A program made the position numbers and the translations under genes. From positions 1-64,000 of the forward strand of contig NZ_JAHRWW010000014.1 of assembly GCF_019104945.1 (NCBI RefSeq): DNA of 64,000 nucleotides. Reading direction: 5' to 3'. Positions 1 to 9,098 of the stretch are shown here, in pieces (the stretch's first letter is position 1; every line of letters starts with the position of its first letter). The notes under the pieces are model-generated. The model was not told the DNA's origin, searched no databases, and worked only from the letters and a program-made list of their open reading frames with translations. This stretch comes from Thermomonas sp. Its GTDB lineage: Bacteria > Pseudomonadota > Gammaproteobacteria > Xanthomonadales > Xanthomonadaceae.

Positions 1-674
1 ACAATCCGCCCGGTCATCACCGAGCGCGCATCGGCTTGGGTCTGTGAGACCTTACCCATACGCGGCACAAACCAGCGCATCAACAGCGCATAGCCCAGCA
101 GCCAGCCCAAGAATGGCAGCATCAAGCGAATATCGGCGCTGGCCGCCACCAACAGCGTGCCGCCGAAATACACCAGCACATAGTTGCCAATATCAAACAA
201 TTTGACCACGGTCTCACGTACGGCCAGCGAGGTTTGCATCAACTTGGTGGCGATGCGCCCGGCGAACTCATCTTGGAAATAGCCCATCGACTGCCGCAGC
301 AGATAACGGTGCACATTCCAGCGGATACGCATGGGGAAATTACCCAGCAGGGTCTGGTGCTGCACGGTGGAGTTCAGCCACACCAGCAGTGGCAACACCA
401 GCAGCGCCAGCAAAGCCATGCCGACAAGTTTGGGTCCCTCGGCGCTTAAAAAATGCGTGACACCCAGCGCGTTCATACGATCCACGAGCTTGCCGATATA
501 GGCATACAGCGCTACTTCACCCAAGGCAAACGCAGCCGAGGTGGCCGCCATCAGCAACAGCCACGGCTCTGCACCGCGCGTGAAGTGGCGACAGAACGCG
601 AACAGCGTGCCCGGCGGCTGCGCCGGAGGGTCGTTGGGGAAGGGGTTTAGGCGGGTTTCAAACCAGCGCAGCAT
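1..674 (-). CDS. ABC half-transporter, N-terminal part (truncated by window edge)
   Basis: Reading the minus strand from 674 gives an open frame to the window edge, beginning MLRWFETRLNPFPNDPP. It holds hydrophobic helices typical of a type-1 ABC exporter membrane domain (about residues 38-58, 80-100 and 160-195) and the region RIRWNVHRYLLRQSMGYF, which resembles the intracellular loop of MsbA-like half-transporters. The ATP-binding domain would lie beyond the window, so the substrate cannot be inferred. An in-frame ATG at 707 would add 11 residues; I prefer 674 because it leaves a longer spacer to the divergent polA start at 741. Family assignment is from fold-level resemblance only. Confidence 0.75.
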   Translation of the reverse strand, partial: MLRWFETRLNPFPNDPPAQPPGTLFAFCRHFTRGAEPWLLLMAATSAAFALGEVALYAYIGKLVDRMNALGVTHFLSAEGPKLVGMALLALLVLPLLVWLNSTVQHQTLLGNFPMRIRWNVHRYLLRQSMGYFQDEFAGRIATKLMQTSLAVRETVVKLFDIGNYVLVYFGGTLLVAASADIRLMLPFLGWLLGYALLMRWFVPRMGKVSQTQADARSVMTGRI

Positions 675-740
675 AGTGAACTCGGTCAAACGGCAATGGA
701 TGACCATTGTGCCAGCGCTGAGCCGCGTAGAATCTCCCTT

Positions 741-3491
741 ATGAAACGCTTAGTCCTAATTGATGGTTCGTCGTACCTGTACCGCGCCTTCCACGCGCTG
801 CCGCCACTCTCCAATGCTGAGGGTGAGCCAACGGGCGCACTGTTTGGCATTGTGAATATGCTGCGCGCGCATTTGAAAGATGCGCCGGAATACATCGCTT
901 TTGTGCTTGATGCCAGCGGGCCCACCTTCCGTGATGCGCTTGATGCTAACTACAAAGCCAACCGTCCGCCGATGCCCGACGACTTGCGGGCACAGGTCGA
1001 GCCCATGCAGCAGATCGTGGCGGCACTGGGCCTGCCTATTTTGCGCGTAACAGGCGTGGAGGCCGACGATGTCATCGGCACACTCGCGCTGCAGGCGGCG
1101 GCCGAGGGCATTGATGTCACCATTTCTACCGGCGATAAAGATTTTGCCCAACTGGTGCGGCCGCAGGTGCGGCTGATGAATACCATGACCGGCAGCATGA
1201 TGGCCACAGACGATGCGGTGATCGCTAAATTTGGCGTGCGTGCCGACCAGATCATCGATTACCTCGCGCTGATGGGCGACAAGGTGGATAACGTCCCAGG
1301 TGTCGAAAAATGCGGGCCGAAGACGGCAGCAAAATGGTTAGGCGAGTACGCCACATTGGATGGGGTGATCGCGCATGCCGAGGCCATCACCGGCAAGATT
1401 GGTGAAAACTTGCGCTCTGCACTGCCGCGTCTGCCGCTTAATCGCGAGCTGGTCACCATTAAGACCGACGTGGCGCTGGAGCAGGCCCCGACGGAGCTGC
1501 AGCTGCGTGCGCCCGATACCGACGCGCTGCGCGCGCTATACACCCGCTACGGCTTTCATCAAGCGCTGAAAGAATTAGACGGCGCGGCCGCTGCGCCAGG
1601 TGTCAAGCCGCCCAGTGCGGCGCGTGGGTTTGTCGCTACCGTGAAACCTGTGTCGCAAGCGCTAGACCCAGCGCTTGCCGCTGCGGGTGAGTATGAAACG
1701 GTACTCATCCCGGCGCAGCTGGATGCGTGGGTGCAGCGCTTGCACGCAGCGGCTGAATTTGCCGTAGATACCGAAACCGATTCGCTCGACGCATTGCGCG
1801 CGAATTTGATCGGCATCAGCTTCAGCGTTGAAGTGGGCAAGGCGTGCTATATCCCGCTTGGGCATCACTATCCCGGCGCACCCGCGCAGCTGCCGCGTGA
1901 GCAGGTCCTCAGCGCACTACGGCCCGTATTGGAAGACGCAAGCAAACGCAAAATTGGCCAAAACGGAAAATATGACCTGCATGTGCTGCAGCAGCATGGT
2001 GTTCATATGCAGGGCTATGCCGATGACACGCTACTAGAAAGCTTTGTGCTCGATGCAGGCATTGCCCGCCACGATATGGATTCCCTCGCGCAGCGGCATC
2101 TTGGCTATACCACTATCAAATACGAAGAGGTTGCGGGCAAAGGTGCAAAGCAATTGCCGTTCTCGCAAGTCGCGGTGGATGTGGCGGCGCGCTATTCCGC
2201 AGAAGATGCCGACATCACCTTGCGCTTGCACCGCGTATTGAGCGCAAAGCTGCAGGCCGAGCCAACCTTGCAAGAGGTGTATCGCACGATCGAAATGCCA
2301 CTGGTGCCAGTGCTGGCGCGCATCGAAGACAACGGTGTATTGCTCGACCTAGACGAATTGCGCAAACAGTCGGCGGAGCTTGCGCGGCGCATGCTCGCTG
2401 CAAAGCAGCGTGCTACAGAACTTGCCGGGCGCGAATTTAATTTAGATTCGCCCAAGCAATTGGGCGCACTGCTGTTTGATGAGTTGAAGCTGCCTGTGTT
2501 GGTGAAAACCCCCGGTGGCGCGCCTTCCACCAATGAAGAAGCGCTGGAAGCGATCGCCGATCAGCACGAGCTGCCGCGCCTGATCCTCGACTATCGCGGC
2601 TTCGCCAAACTACGCAGCACCTATACCGAAAAATTGCCGGAGATGGTGAACCCCAACACCGGGCGCGTGCACACCAGCTACCACCAAGCCGGTGCGGCCA
2701 CTGGGCGGCTGTCGTCAAGCGATCCCAATTTGCAAAACATCCCCGTGCGTAGCGAAGAAGGGCGGCGCATCCGCAAAGCGTTTATCGCGCCCGCGGGGCG
2801 TAAGATCGTGGCGTTCGACTATTCGCAAATTGAACTGCGCATCATGGCGCACCTCTCCGAAGATGCGGCGCTGCTCAGTGCGTTTGCACACGGCGATGAT
2901 ATTCACCGCGCTACTGCCGCCGAAGTATTTGGTAAAGCCTTGGCCGATGTGAGTAGCAACGAACGCCGTGCCGCCAAGGCCATCAACTTTGGTCTGATCT
3001 ACGGGATGGGCGCGTTTGGCCTTGCGCGTCAGCTGGGTGTATCGCGCGGTCAGGCGCAAGACTACATCACGCTGTATTTTTCACGTTACCCAGGCGTGCG
3101 CGACTATATGGAACGCACCCGCGAGCAGGCGCGTGCGCAAGGTTATGTGGAAACGGTGTTTGGCCGCCGCCTGCAGCTGGAATATATCCACTCACGCAAC
3201 GCCGCGCAGCGCGCTGGGGCTGAACGCGCCGCGATCAATGCGCCGATGCAAGGCACCGCGGCCGACATCATCAAGCGCGCGATGGTGGCCGTGGATGCTT
3301 GGCTTGCAGCGCATGCAGCACAGGCCAAAATGCTGATGCAGGTGCACGACGAACTGGTGTTCGAAGCCGAAGAAGCCTTTGTGCCCACCCTGTTGGAACA
3401 GGTGAAAGCGCAGATGGCGGGTGCGGCGGCGCTGCGCGTTGCCTTGGTGGTTGATGCCGGAATCGGCGATAATTGGGACGAGGCGCACTGA
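741..3491 (+). CDS. polA: DNA polymerase I
   Basis: Replicative repair polymerase that removes RNA primers and fills gaps; 916 residues against 928 in E. coli. An N-terminal 5'-3' exonuclease domain starts MKRLVLIDGSSYLYRAF. The 3'-5' proofreading domain keeps its acidic motifs (AVDTETDSL, GQNGKYDLH, YSAEDADIT). The polymerase domain has motif A (FDYSQIELR, Asp693), motif B (KAINFGLIYGMG) and motif C (QVHDELVF, Asp870), with the same 177-residue spacing of catalytic aspartates as E. coli. The start at 741 is chosen because the upstream in-frame extension (from 696) has no family resemblance. A small-RNA gene and an entericidin gene follow on the same strand. Confidence 0.98.
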   Translation: MKRLVLIDGSSYLYRAFHALPPLSNAEGEPTGALFGIVNMLRAHLKDAPEYIAFVLDASGPTFRDALDANYKANRPPMPDDLRAQVEPMQQIVAALGLPILRVTGVEADDVIGTLALQAAAEGIDVTISTGDKDFAQLVRPQVRLMNTMTGSMMATDDAVIAKFGVRADQIIDYLALMGDKVDNVPGVEKCGPKTAAKWLGEYATLDGVIAHAEAITGKIGENLRSALPRLPLNRELVTIKTDVALEQAPTELQLRAPDTDALRALYTRYGFHQALKELDGAAAAPGVKPPSAARGFVATVKPVSQALDPALAAAGEYETVLIPAQLDAWVQRLHAAAEFAVDTETDSLDALRANLIGISFSVEVGKACYIPLGHHYPGAPAQLPREQVLSALRPVLEDASKRKIGQNGKYDLHVLQQHGVHMQGYADDTLLESFVLDAGIARHDMDSLAQRHLGYTTIKYEEVAGKGAKQLPFSQVAVDVAARYSAEDADITLRLHRVLSAKLQAEPTLQEVYRTIEMPLVPVLARIEDNGVLLDLDELRKQSAELARRMLAAKQRATELAGREFNLDSPKQLGALLFDELKLPVLVKTPGGAPSTNEEALEAIADQHELPRLILDYRGFAKLRSTYTEKLPEMVNPNTGRVHTSYHQAGAATGRLSSSDPNLQNIPVRSEEGRRIRKAFIAPAGRKIVAFDYSQIELRIMAHLSEDAALLSAFAHGDDIHRATAAEVFGKALADVSSNERRAAKAINFGLIYGMGAFGLARQLGVSRGQAQDYITLYFSRYPGVRDYMERTREQARAQGYVETVFGRRLQLEYIHSRNAAQRAGAERAAINAPMQGTAADIIKRAMVAVDAWLAAHAAQAKMLMQVHDELVFEAEEAFVPTLLEQVKAQMAGAAALRVALVVDAGIGDNWDEAH

Positions 3492-3632
3492 GGTTTCGTT
3501 TGCAATCTTAAAACTGTGATGCAAGTGGTTAAATTTCGTTAATTTGCATTTTGCAATGAATGAAAAGTGAACCGAACGGTTTTTTAACCGAAATCTTCAC
3601 GAACCATCAAGGAAAAAAGTGGTCTTATACAC

Positions 3633-3763
3633 GTAACAGGTGCAACGCCTGTTACTGGTCGATCACCGCCCCTCCCCTGGTGTGATCACCCCGGAAGATT
3701 TAGGTTCTCCCCAACCGATCTTCCTCGGCCCCGCAGCCCCCCCCTGGCTGCGGGGCTTTTTAT
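3633..3763 (+). ncRNA. sX13-like small RNA with C-rich hairpin loops
   Basis: The 363-base gap after polA holds no credible gene but folds into a row of hairpins. Stem 3633-3640/3648-3655 comes first. Next is 3661-3667 pairing with 3679-3687, with loop GCCCCTCCCCT. Then 3693-3706 pairs with 3713-3724, with loop CTCCCC. Last is an intrinsic terminator, 3729-3738/3746-3755, with an all-pyrimidine loop (CCCCCCT) followed by CTTTTT. Three successive C-rich loops and the position just downstream of polA match what I recall of Xanthomonas sX13, a roughly 115-nt RNA that pairs with G-rich mRNA sites. TATACA at 3626-3631 could be a -10, but no good -35 is seen, so the 5' end is uncertain. Confidence 0.75.
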
Positions 3764-3854
3764 TGCCTGTGATTCAGCTTTTCGTTGGTTTTCCTGTCGA
3801 AAGCCGGAGACAGCTGCCTTACCATGGGCAGACCATCATCTTGGGAAGACGATA

Positions 3855-3989
3855 ATGAAGCAAACACTGAAGTTTGCCGCACTGGCGCTGGTCTGCATGG
3901 CGTTTCTGGCGGCATGCAATACGGTTGCAGGGGCCGGGAAAGATATCAAGAAAGTGGGTGAAAAAATCGAAGGCGCGGCGAAGAAGTAA
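3855..3989 (+). CDS. Entericidin EcnA/B-family lipoprotein
   Basis: A 44-residue lipoprotein. The signal peptide MKQTLKFAALALVCMAFLA ends in the lipobox LAAC, and the mature part NTVAGAGKDIKKVGEKIEG is the usual entericidin amphipathic stretch. Entericidins are small membrane lipoproteins linked to stress and toxin/antidote behaviour in enterics; their role in this family is not established. Its stop codon overlaps the trpS start by one base (TAATG), so the two are probably translationally coupled. The terminator of the preceding small RNA separates it from polA. Confidence 0.88.
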   Translation: MKQTLKFAALALVCMAFLAACNTVAGAGKDIKKVGEKIEGAAKK

Positions 3990-5299
3990 TGAGCAAAACC
4001 CGCGTTCTGACCGGCATTACGACGTCCGGCACCCCCCACCTTGGTAATTATGTTGGCGCCATTCGTCCGGCCATTGCCGCATCGCAGGCTGCCGATGCCG
4101 AGAGTTTTTATTTTTTGGCCGACTACCACAGTCTGATCAAGGCCCAAGACCCAGCGAAGACGCAGCGCTCTACGCTGGAGATTGCGGCGGCGTGGTTGGC
4201 CTGCGGTCTTGATCCACAGAAGGTGTGGTTCTACCGGCAGTCGGATATTCCAGAAATCCCGGAACTCACTTGGCTGCTGACCTGCGTCGCAGGGAAAGGT
4301 ATTTTGAACCGCGCCCACGCCTACAAAGCCGCCGTGGATAAAAATCGCGCCGAAGGCGAAGACGATGATGCGGGTGTCACCGCAGGTCTGTTTATGTATC
4401 CGGTGCTGATGGCGGCGGATATTTTGATTTTCAACGCCAATAAAGTGCCGGTAGGGCGCGACCAAGTGCAGCACATCGAAATGGCGCGCGATTTTGGTCA
4501 GCGCTTCAACCATATTTATGGTGAAGAGTTCTTCGCCCTGCCAGAAGCGGCGGTGGACGATAACGTAGCCACTTTGCCCGGCCTTGATGGTCGCAAAATG
4601 AGTAAGAGCTACCACAACACCATTCCGATGTTCGTGCCGCGCGCCGAGCTGAAGAAGCTGATTGCGGGTATCCTCACCGACTCACGCGCGCCAGGCGAGC
4701 CGAAGAGCACCGAAGGCTCAGCCTTGTTCCTGCTGTATCAGGCGTTTGCGACAAAAACAGAAACGGCCGCATTTGCGCAAGCCTTTGCCGATGGCATTAG
4801 CTGGGGCGATGCCAAGCAGCAGCTGTTCGAAAAGATCGATGCCGAAATCACCCCGCTGCGCGAGCGTTACGAAGCACTGATGGCAAAACCTGCCGAGATT
4901 GAGGTGATTCTGCGCGACGGCGCGGCGCGCCTGCGTGCGCAGTATGCAACGCCCACAATCGCGCGCCTGCGCGAAGCGGTGGGCTTGCGCGATCTGTCCA
5001 CAATTCAAGTAGCAGCAACCAAGGTGGGTAAGCGCGACGCAGCGGCATTGCCGGTGTTTAAGCAGTACCGCGAAGCCGACGGCCAGTTCTATTTCAAGCT
5101 GGTATTGGGCGAGCGCGTGCTCCTGCAAAGCGCAGGCTTTGCCTCGCCGCGGGATGCGGGGGTGCGTATCGCCTCGCTCAAGCACGGTGCGCTTGATGAT
5201 GCGACGGATTTCGTATTGGGCGAAGGCGTCACCTCTGACGAGGTCAACGCCGCGCTGGAAGCCTTCGTGGCGGCGCAGCTAGAGAAGTCTGCGCAATAG
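3989..5299 (+). CDS. trpS: Tryptophanyl-tRNA synthetase with a YegP-like C-terminal module
   Basis: Charges tRNA-Trp. The class I signatures are clear: the HIGH-like GTPHLGNYVG near the N-terminus and KMSKS at residues 203-207. At 436 residues it is about 100 longer than E. coli TrpS (334). The extension contains DGQFYFKLVLGERVLLQS followed by a GVRIASLK stretch (about residues 360-400), which resembles one repeat of the YegP/DUF1508 family. Long TrpS forms occur in this bacterial family; the match to DUF1508 is my own reading. The start overlaps the entericidin stop. Confidence 0.96.
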   Translation: MSKTRVLTGITTSGTPHLGNYVGAIRPAIAASQAADAESFYFLADYHSLIKAQDPAKTQRSTLEIAAAWLACGLDPQKVWFYRQSDIPEIPELTWLLTCVAGKGILNRAHAYKAAVDKNRAEGEDDDAGVTAGLFMYPVLMAADILIFNANKVPVGRDQVQHIEMARDFGQRFNHIYGEEFFALPEAAVDDNVATLPGLDGRKMSKSYHNTIPMFVPRAELKKLIAGILTDSRAPGEPKSTEGSALFLLYQAFATKTETAAFAQAFADGISWGDAKQQLFEKIDAEITPLRERYEALMAKPAEIEVILRDGAARLRAQYATPTIARLREAVGLRDLSTIQVAATKVGKRDAAALPVFKQYREADGQFYFKLVLGERVLLQSAGFASPRDAGVRIASLKHGALDDATDFVLGEGVTSDEVNAALEAFVAAQLEKSAQ

Positions 5300-5338
5300 C
5301 GTTGTGATAAAGCGCTAGCGCGTGTTAGCGCTCAGAAA

Positions 5339-5368
5339 CAACAAAGCCGGGCGAACCCGGCTTTGTTG
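5339..5368. terminator. Bidirectional intrinsic terminator between trpS and the bkd operon
   Basis: A perfect 13-bp stem (CAACAAAGCCGGG at 5339-5351 with its complement at 5356-5368) and a 4-base loop lie between two converging genes. The A-rich and T-rich outer ends let it work in both directions. Confidence 0.85.
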
Positions 5369-5386
5369 GTGTGGCGCTAAATTTGT

Positions 5387-6718
5387 TTACTGCGGCAGCG
5401 CTAGATCGTCGAGCAGCGCACGCAGGAAGCGTGCGGCTTCACCGCCGGTAATGGCGCGGTGGTCAAACGTCAGGCTGATCGGCAGGCGGCGGTGCACTTC
5501 AATCCCGCCCATCACGGCGACGACGTCGTGCGACAGTTTGCCCGCACCGATGATCGCCACGCACGGCGGCACCACCACCACGGTACCGTAGCGCCCGGCG
5601 AACACACCGAAGTTCGACAGCGAGATGGTGTAGCCCGACAGCTCACTGGCCGGAATCGAGCGATCTTCCACCTGCGTGCGCAGGCGGTTGATGCCTTGAC
5701 GCAGGCCCGCACCGTCCAGCAGGTGCGCGTTGCGCAGCGCCGGTACGAACAGCCCATCGGGGGTGTCAACGGCGATACCTAAGTCCACATGCGGGTGCTT
5801 GGTGAGGCTGAGGTTTTCATCGTCAAACCACGCATTGAGCGACGGCTCGGCTTTGCAGGCGGTGACAATGGCGCGAATCAGGCGGCCAGTGATGTCTTGC
5901 TTGCCCAGCCAAGCGTGCAGATCGGCGTCGTCCACAATCGTGGTTTGCACCACGCGGTCGCGCGCATCGGCCATGACGCGGGCCATATTGCGACGCACGC
6001 CCTTGAGCTGCTCCGGCTGGCCGGTAGCGGGTGCGGCGCCCGGAGGGGTGGTGCGCATCGGCTTGCCTGCTTGCGAGAGCGTGCTGCGCGTAGCGGCGAC
6101 GGGGGCTGCAACTGTAACGGCAGCTGCTGCTGCAGGTGCTGCGGCAACCGGCGCCGCGCTGAGCGAAGCCGGATTGGCAGCGGCTTGCTTCACGTCATTC
6201 ATGGTGACGGTGCCATCCGGGCCGGTGGGGCGCACGCGGGACAGATCCACGCCCAGCTTGCGCGCGGTGGCGCGCACGGCGGGTACGGCCTTGACGCCGC
6301 CACTGGCGACGGCAGCCTCGGTGATCACCGCATTGCCGACCTGCATTGCGCCGACCACGGTACCCGCGTCTTCTTTTTCGGCCTTGGCCGGTGCCGCAGG
6401 AGCAGGCGCGGGTTCTGGTTCGTCGTGGCCGCCGTGATGGTGGCCGGTGTCTTGGCCTTCGGCGCGCTGTGGCAGGCTCGGGTCAATTTCGAACTCGACG
6501 AGCAGCTTGCCGGTGATGATCACATCGCCCGCAGCACCCGCCAATTTGATGATCTTGCCGGACACCGGCGAAGGCACATCCACCACCGCTTTCGCGGTTT
6601 CCATCGAAACGAGATTTTCATCCAAACGGATGACATCGCCTTCTTTGACATGCCATTCCACGATGGTGGCGTCTGGCAAGCCTTCACCGAGATCAGGGAG
6701 TAGAAACTTCTTGGTCAT
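5387..6718 (-). CDS. bkdB: 2-oxoacid dehydrogenase E2, dihydrolipoamide acyltransferase (probably branched-chain)
   Basis: Core subunit that transfers the acyl group from lipoamide to CoA. Domains in order: an N-terminal lipoyl domain with the modified lysine in SMETAKAVV (Lys43); an Ala/Pro linker; a peripheral-subunit-binding domain around residues 140-180 (PAVRATARKLGVDLSRVRPT); a second Ala-rich linker; and a C-terminal catalytic acyltransferase domain with TFDHRAITGGEAARF, whose histidine is catalytic. It lies 9 bases downstream of E1 beta in the same operon. No E3 gene is in the window. A pyruvate-specific complex is the main alternative; the two-gene E1 next to it favours branched-chain substrates. 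Confidence 0.88.
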   Translation of the reverse strand: MTKKFLLPDLGEGLPDATIVEWHVKEGDVIRLDENLVSMETAKAVVDVPSPVSGKIIKLAGAAGDVIITGKLLVEFEIDPSLPQRAEGQDTGHHHGGHDEPEPAPAPAAPAKAEKEDAGTVVGAMQVGNAVITEAAVASGGVKAVPAVRATARKLGVDLSRVRPTGPDGTVTMNDVKQAAANPASLSAAPVAAAPAAAAAVTVAAPVAATRSTLSQAGKPMRTTPPGAAPATGQPEQLKGVRRNMARVMADARDRVVQTTIVDDADLHAWLGKQDITGRLIRAIVTACKAEPSLNAWFDDENLSLTKHPHVDLGIAVDTPDGLFVPALRNAHLLDGAGLRQGINRLRTQVEDRSIPASELSGYTISLSNFGVFAGRYGTVVVVPPCVAIIGAGKLSHDVVAVMGGIEVHRRLPISLTFDHRAITGGEAARFLRALLDDLALPQ

Positions 6719-6727
6719 GGGGTGTCC

Positions 6728-7714
6728 TTACGAATAGGCCAAGCTGCGCTTGGCAGCGGCAATGATTTTGTCCACGCTCGGCAGGTATTTCATTTCCAGC
6801 CGGAACAGCGGAATGTGGGTGTCGTAGCCGGTCACGCGTTCAACGGGTGCCAAGAGGTCGAACAGGCACTCGTGGGCGATACGCGCGGCGATCTCGGCGC
6901 CGTACCCTGCCGTGCGCGGGGCTTCGTGCACGATCACACAGCGGCCGGTTTTCTTCACCGACTCGGCAATGGTGGGGAAGTCCAGCGGGGTGAGGGTGGC
7001 AACGTCGATCACCTCGGCGCTGATACCTTCTTTCGCCAGCGCGTCGGCCGCTTCTAGGGTTTCCTTCACCTGTGCGCCCCAAGTAACGAGGGTGATGTCG
7101 GAACCGTCGCGCAGCACATAGCACACGTCCAGCGGCAGGGCTTCGCCGTCATCGGGCACCAGTTCTTTGTACTGGCGGTAGATGCGCTTGGGCTCCATGT
7201 AGATCACCGGATCCGGGTCGCGGATCGCCGCCAGCAGCATGCCGTAGGCGCGCTGCGGGCTGGACGGCATCACCACGCGCAAGCCGGGCACGTTGGTGAA
7301 GATGGCTTCGTTGGCTTCGCTGTGATGTTCCGGGGCGCGAATACCGCCGCCCCACGGCACGCGCAGCACCATTGGGCAGGTCAGGCGGCCACGCGTGCGG
7401 TAGCGCATGCGTGCGGCGTGGCTGATGATGAAGTCCACCATTGGATAGACGAAACCGTCGAACTGGGCTTCGGCCACCGGCAGCATGCCTTGGCTGGCCA
7501 TGCCCACGGTGAGGCCAGCAATCGTGGTTTCGTCCAGCGGGGTATCAAGGATGCGCTCCGGACCGAACACGGCCGACAGGCCTGCAGTGGCGCGGAACAC
7601 ACCGCCGTTCACGCCCACGTCTTCACCCAACACCACCACGCGCTCATCAGTGCGCAGCTCATAGGCGAGGGCTTGGGTAATTGCTTCAATTAGCGTAATG
7701 GGTTGTGCGCTCAT
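6728..7714 (-). CDS. bkdA2: 2-oxoacid dehydrogenase E1 beta subunit
   Basis: Transketolase-like beta chain of the heterotetrameric E1 decarboxylase, 328 residues, the normal size. Typical stretches are VVLGEDVGVNGGVFRAT near the N-terminus, FGPERILDTPLDETTIAG, and the C-terminal VHEAPRTAGYGAEIAARI. It forms the active site together with the alpha chain. Its ATG overlaps the alpha-chain stop (ATGA at 7711-7714), so synthesis of the two subunits is probably coupled. Confidence 0.9.
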   Translation of the reverse strand: MSAQPITLIEAITQALAYELRTDERVVVLGEDVGVNGGVFRATAGLSAVFGPERILDTPLDETTIAGLTVGMASQGMLPVAEAQFDGFVYPMVDFIISHAARMRYRTRGRLTCPMVLRVPWGGGIRAPEHHSEANEAIFTNVPGLRVVMPSSPQRAYGMLLAAIRDPDPVIYMEPKRIYRQYKELVPDDGEALPLDVCYVLRDGSDITLVTWGAQVKETLEAADALAKEGISAEVIDVATLTPLDFPTIAESVKKTGRCVIVHEAPRTAGYGAEIAARIAHECLFDLLAPVERVTGYDTHIPLFRLEMKYLPSVDKIIAAAKRSLAYS

Positions 7715-8784
7715 GCTCGGCCCTCCCGTGCCAGTGCTTCTGCCCGTTGGCCCTGTAGATCCTCCGGCAGTTCGGCATAGAGGTAGTCAAACATGGCTTC
7801 CACCGGTTGCACCGGGGTGTTGAGATAGGCGTTGATTTCGTCGTCCACACGCTTGCCGCATTCTTCCACCCAAGCCTTTTCGGTGGCTTCGTCCCACAAG
7901 CCGAGGTCGGTGAGGTATTTGCGCAGGCGGATGAACGGTTCTTTCAGCCAGGCCGCTTTCACTTCCTCTTCGCCACGGTAGCGGCGCGCGTCGTCGGCGG
8001 TGGTGTGGTCGTGCAGGCGATAGGTCATGAACTCGATGACGCTGCCGCCGCCGCCTTCACGCGCCAGATCCAGCGCGCGGCGCATGGCTTCGAGCACTGC
8101 GATCATGTCGTTGCCGTCCACCTGCAGGCAGTGCAAGCCGCCGGCCAAGCCCTTTTGTGCCAGTGTTTCGGCGCCGGTTTGGGCGGCGCGCGGCACGCTG
8201 ATCGCCCAGCCGTTGTTCACCACGCACAGCACCAGCGGCAGCTTGTAGGCGCCGGCCGAGTTCACGGCCGCGTAGAAGTCGGTCTTCGACGAGCCGCCGT
8301 CACCGCAAACCGCAACGGCGACATGGTTCTGCTGGCGCAGCTTGAAGCTCAGGGCCGCGCCCGAGGCCATCAGCATCTGGGTGGAGATCGGCACGCACCA
8401 AGGGTAGTCCTTGGGGGCCGCTTCAAACACGTTGCCGCGCTCGTCGCCGCCCCAGTACAGCAGCACGTTGCGCGGCAGCACGCCGCGTTCAAACTGCGCG
8501 CCGTATTCGCGATAGCTCGGCGCGAACACGTCATCCGGCTGCATCAGGGTGCCAATACCGATATGCGTGGCTTCGTGGCCAAGGCAGGCGGCATAGGTAC
8601 CTAGTTTTCCGGTACGCTGCAGAGCGATGGCTTTGCCGTCGAAGGTGCGCAGGAACAGCATCTTCTTGAACAGTTCCACCAGCACGCTGTTGTTTGGCAC
8701 CGCTGGCGGCAGCGGGCCATTGAGCGTACCGTCGGGTTTGAGATATTGCAGATATTCGATTTCGAATTTCGCGGCAGTAGTCAT
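7711..8784 (-). CDS. bkdA1: 2-oxoacid dehydrogenase E1 alpha subunit
   Basis: Thiamine-diphosphate-binding chain that decarboxylates the 2-oxoacid; 357 residues. The TPP motif begins AVCGDGGSSKTDF and ends CVVNNGWAIS, and the C-terminal part has the phosphorylation-loop-like YRLHDHTTADDARRYR. I choose ATG 8784 (MTTAAKFEIEYLQYL), which is preceded by AAAGG. An in-frame ATG at 8814 falls inside the TATAAT box at 8819-8814, so it would lie upstream of the likely transcript start. First gene of the operon bkdA1-bkdA2-bkdB. Confidence 0.9.
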   Translation of the reverse strand: MTTAAKFEIEYLQYLKPDGTLNGPLPPAVPNNSVLVELFKKMLFLRTFDGKAIALQRTGKLGTYAACLGHEATHIGIGTLMQPDDVFAPSYREYGAQFERGVLPRNVLLYWGGDERGNVFEAAPKDYPWCVPISTQMLMASGAALSFKLRQQNHVAVAVCGDGGSSKTDFYAAVNSAGAYKLPLVLCVVNNGWAISVPRAAQTGAETLAQKGLAGGLHCLQVDGNDMIAVLEAMRRALDLAREGGGGSVIEFMTYRLHDHTTADDARRYRGEEEVKAAWLKEPFIRLRKYLTDLGLWDEATEKAWVEECGKRVDDEINAYLNTPVQPVEAMFDYLYAELPEDLQGQRAEALAREGRA

Positions 8785-8813
8785 GGTTGCCTTTGAGTTG
8801 GAGCAATCACTCA

Positions 8814-8819
8814 ATTATA
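8814..8819 (-). promoter_or_regulatory. -10 element of the bkd operon
   Basis: TATAAT on the minus strand, about 30 bases upstream of the chosen bkdA1 start. The corresponding -35 is weak. The rest of the 314-base divergent region (8785-9098) must also carry the promoter of the POT gene; TTGCGC (8963-8968), a 16-base spacer and TATGCG (8985-8990) is one possibility. I see no clear operator. Confidence 0.5.
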
Positions 8820-9098
8820 CCGGTGCCCTCGGTAGAAGCCGTTGCGCACTGCGGCATTGCAGCATGTTTGATCGTTATCAAAGACGTGAAGGCGGGAAGA
8901 TGCGATAATCGCGCGAGAGGCTTGTTTTACGCGCTGCGCATAGGCAGGGAAATGCGCGCATGTTGCGCTGCAATAATTTTGTTCTATGCGGAAAAGGTTT
9001 GACGCCTGCCGCTTTTCTCAGCCATGCTCCTTAGGTTCCGCGCCCAACGTAGGTGCGGTGCATCCACTTCAATACCTGACGAGCACGGGGGATACCGC

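Noticed and set aside
3640..3855. Open frame of 71 codons after polA
   Set aside because: It overlaps the hairpins and terminator of the small RNA and has no ribosome site.
5387..5520. E2 catalytic motif DHRAITGGE lacks the common DHRxxDG form
   Set aside because: The TGG variant is, as I recall, usual in many Gram-negative E2 proteins, so it is not treated as a lesion.
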